This document shows, in pieces, positions 31,232 to 32,714 of a DNA stretch of 32,714 nucleotides. The stretch spans positions 1 through 32,714 of the forward strand of contig VXSY01000036.1 in the NCBI GenBank assembly GCA_009837725.1, read 5' to 3'. The translations under genes were made by a program, and so were the position numbers. The first letter of the stretch is position 1. Every line of letters starts with the position of its first letter. The notes beneath the pieces were generated by a model. That model searched no databases and had not been told where the DNA came from. It saw only the letters and a program-made list of their open reading frames with translations. This stretch comes from Gammaproteobacteria bacterium (GTDB lineage Bacteria; Pseudomonadota; Gammaproteobacteria; Pseudomonadales; Azotimanducaceae).

Positions 31232-32714
31232 TTAGTCGCGGATGAACTCCCGGATCACCTCGCCCGGGCGGTTGCCCGTGTATTGGCCGTTTTGGATCAC
31301 GACCTTGCCGGCCACCAGCGTTGCATCGTAGCCACGACTCTTGACCACGAGGCGGCCGCCGTTGTGAGGGAAGTCGTTGACGTACTCGGGGTGGCAGGAA
31401 GTGAGGTTGTCGTAGTCGATGACGTTGATGTCGGCGTGCCAGCCTTCGCGCAGTTCGCCGCGCTCCTTGAGGCCCAGCACCTCCGCCGACTTGCCGGAGA
31501 TGCGGTGCACCGCCTCCTCGAGCGAGTACACGCCGCGGTCGCGGGTGAGTTCGCCGAGCAGGAAGGTGGGCGAGTCGGCATCGGTGAACTGGCCCACATG
31601 GGCACCGGCGTCACCGAGCATCGGCACCACGTGCGGCAGGCGCATGTAGTTCCACTGGTTCTCAAGCGCGCCGCCGAAGGCCCACAGGTTCCACAGCTCC
31701 TTGCCTTCGGAGGCGATCAGGCGTTCGACATAGACATCCACCGGGTCCTTGCCGGCGTCATCGGCCAGTTTCTGCAGGTTGCGGTTGTTCTCGAGGTCGA
31801 AGTCCGGGAACTCGTCGGTGCCCATCGGGTGCAGAATGCGCGCCACCTCGCCGAAGCCGCCGTTTTCCTTCGCTTCCGTCACCAGCTTCTCGCGGGTGGC
31901 AGGGTCCTTGAGCGCAGCCACCCGGTCGGCAATCGACGGCAGCTTCATCAGTTCCTGCCATGCGGGGGTGCGCAGGAACGCCTGCTGGGCAAGGCCAAAG
32001 AAGGAACCGCTCGGTCGCGTATGGCAGATCCCGGTGACGCGCTTGCCGTCCTGATTGTTGCGCTCGAAGAACTCGGCCCAGCGCGCGACGCCGCCGTCGC
32101 CGTCCGGGCCCGTGCCGCCCGAAAACAGCACTTGGCAGCCGATTTCGGCACCGGTCTCGAACATCTGGCGTTCGATGTCGTAGCGCGTTCGCATGTCCGG
32201 CGCCACCTGGAACATCCCGCCGCGACCGCCCGCGTCGACCACGGCTTGCTGAATGGCGCGGGTTTCGCGGGGATCGGCCCAGGTTCCGGGGGTGAGGCGA
32301 CCGTCGGGGACACGGTGGCCCAAGAAGCGCGAGGTGGAGAAGCCAGCCGCGCCGCCTTCGACGGATTCCTTGACGAGTTCGACGATGCGCTTGAGTTCGC
32401 GGTCGTCCGCCTGCACGCCTTCGTCGCAGCTCTTGTCGCCCATGGCCTCGAAGCGAATCGCCGAGTGGCCGCACATGCCCACCACGTTGAGGGTGGGCTT
32501 GAGCGACTGCACGCAGTCGAGGTATTCGCCGAAGGTGGTCCAGTTCCAGGGCAGGCCGTCCATGATGGCGTCGGCGGCGATGTCCTCCACCGCCTCCATC
32601 AGCTCCGCCAGATAGCGCCGGTTGTCCTTGCCGCAGGGCGCGAACGTGACGCCGCAGTTGCCGATCAGCGCGGTCGTGACGCCGTGGTACGAACTCGGCC
32701 GCATCTCCGGATCC
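31232..32714 (-). CDS. N-acyl-D-amino-acid deacylase / D-aminoacylase-like amidohydrolase (5' end outside window)
   Basis: Partial: the frame runs past the right edge (DPE precedes MRPSSYHGVTT), so the N-terminal metal-binding HxH segment is missing from view. Visible amidohydrolase features are SSYHGVTTALIGNCGVTFAP, VGMCGHSAIRFEAMGD, EGGAAGFSTSRFLGHRVPDG, HPMGTDEFPD, and the metal-binding LGDAGAHVGQFTDADSPTFL. A C-terminal beta-domain follows (REGWHADINVIDYD, DATLVAGKVVIQNGQYTG). This family hydrolyses N-acyl D-amino acids or related amides with one or two Zn2+; in this subgroup the true substrate is often unknown. The gene lies upstream of imuA on the same strand, but the LexA box and promoter in the 73-bp gap separate the two units. 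Confidence 0.88.
   Translation of the reverse strand, partial: DPEMRPSSYHGVTTALIGNCGVTFAPCGKDNRRYLAELMEAVEDIAADAIMDGLPWNWTTFGEYLDCVQSLKPTLNVVGMCGHSAIRFEAMGDKSCDEGVQADDRELKRIVELVKESVEGGAAGFSTSRFLGHRVPDGRLTPGTWADPRETRAIQQAVVDAGGRGGMFQVAPDMRTRYDIERQMFETGAEIGCQVLFSGGTGPDGDGGVARWAEFFERNNQDGKRVTGICHTRPSGSFFGLAQQAFLRTPAWQELMKLPSIADRVAALKDPATREKLVTEAKENGGFGEVARILHPMGTDEFPDFDLENNRNLQKLADDAGKDPVDVYVERLIASEGKELWNLWAFGGALENQWNYMRLPHVVPMLGDAGAHVGQFTDADSPTFLLGELTRDRGVYSLEEAVHRISGKSAEVLGLKERGELREGWHADINVIDYDNLTSCHPEYVNDFPHNGGRLVVKSRGYDATLVAGKVVIQNGQYTGNRPGEVIREFIRD

Noticed and set aside
1-32714. tRNA or rRNA genes
   Set aside because: No cloverleaf-like or rRNA-like sequence was recognised by eye; a tRNAscan and Infernal run would be needed to exclude small RNAs.

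Overview
The window looks like part of the chromosome of an uncultured, GC-rich gammaproteobacterium. The class is inferred from mfd followed directly by a csiV-type gene, a 6-oxopurine-type methylthioinosine phosphorylase, and an SOS-type imuA-imuB-dnaE2 cassette behind a CTGT-N8-ACAG LexA box. The catabolic repertoire (Baeyer-Villiger-type monooxygenase, Rieske oxygenase with a GPH transporter, phytanoyl-CoA dioxygenase family, D-aminoacylase-like amidohydrolase) recalls marine or host-associated heterotrophs; the habitat is only a guess.

Left third (1-10.4 kb) is an accessory region: a GHKL ATPase fused to a HEPN-like RNase domain (putative defence or stress gene), a flavin monooxygenase, small single genes (PNPOx-like, DUF1080-like lectin fold, DUF6624), and decayed genes: a frameshifted APH-family kinase, a frameshifted FitA/VapC toxin-antitoxin pair and a truncated unidentified gene. 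Seven copies of an interspersed repeat of about 50 bp lie in its spacers, two of them with GC-rich hairpins beside them. No good copy was seen right of 8.6 kb.

Middle (10.5-19.3 kb): a GNAT acetyltransferase, a nucleotidyltransferase, a COG4741-type nuclease-like membrane protein, a yghU/VOC pair, a DUF234-type ATPase behind a perfect 20-bp palindrome, a translationally coupled MFS-Rieske operon, a phytanoyl-CoA dioxygenase-like gene with a frameshift and an altered metal motif, and a small exported protein.

Right part (19.5-32.7 kb) holds housekeeping and repair genes: mfd and csiV; convergent to them a run of ParS-like antitoxin, RES toxin and methylthioinosine phosphorylase with overlapping stop/start codons; then the imuA-imuB-dnaE2 SOS mutagenesis operon; and a D-aminoacylase-like amidohydrolase cut by the window edge. 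Six apparent single-base frameshifts fall in four accessory genes and none in the large conserved genes.

The best candidates for something undescribed are the GHKL-HEPN fusion, the repeat family with its outward-facing pairs, and the RES/ParS module physically coupled to a purine-salvage phosphorylase.
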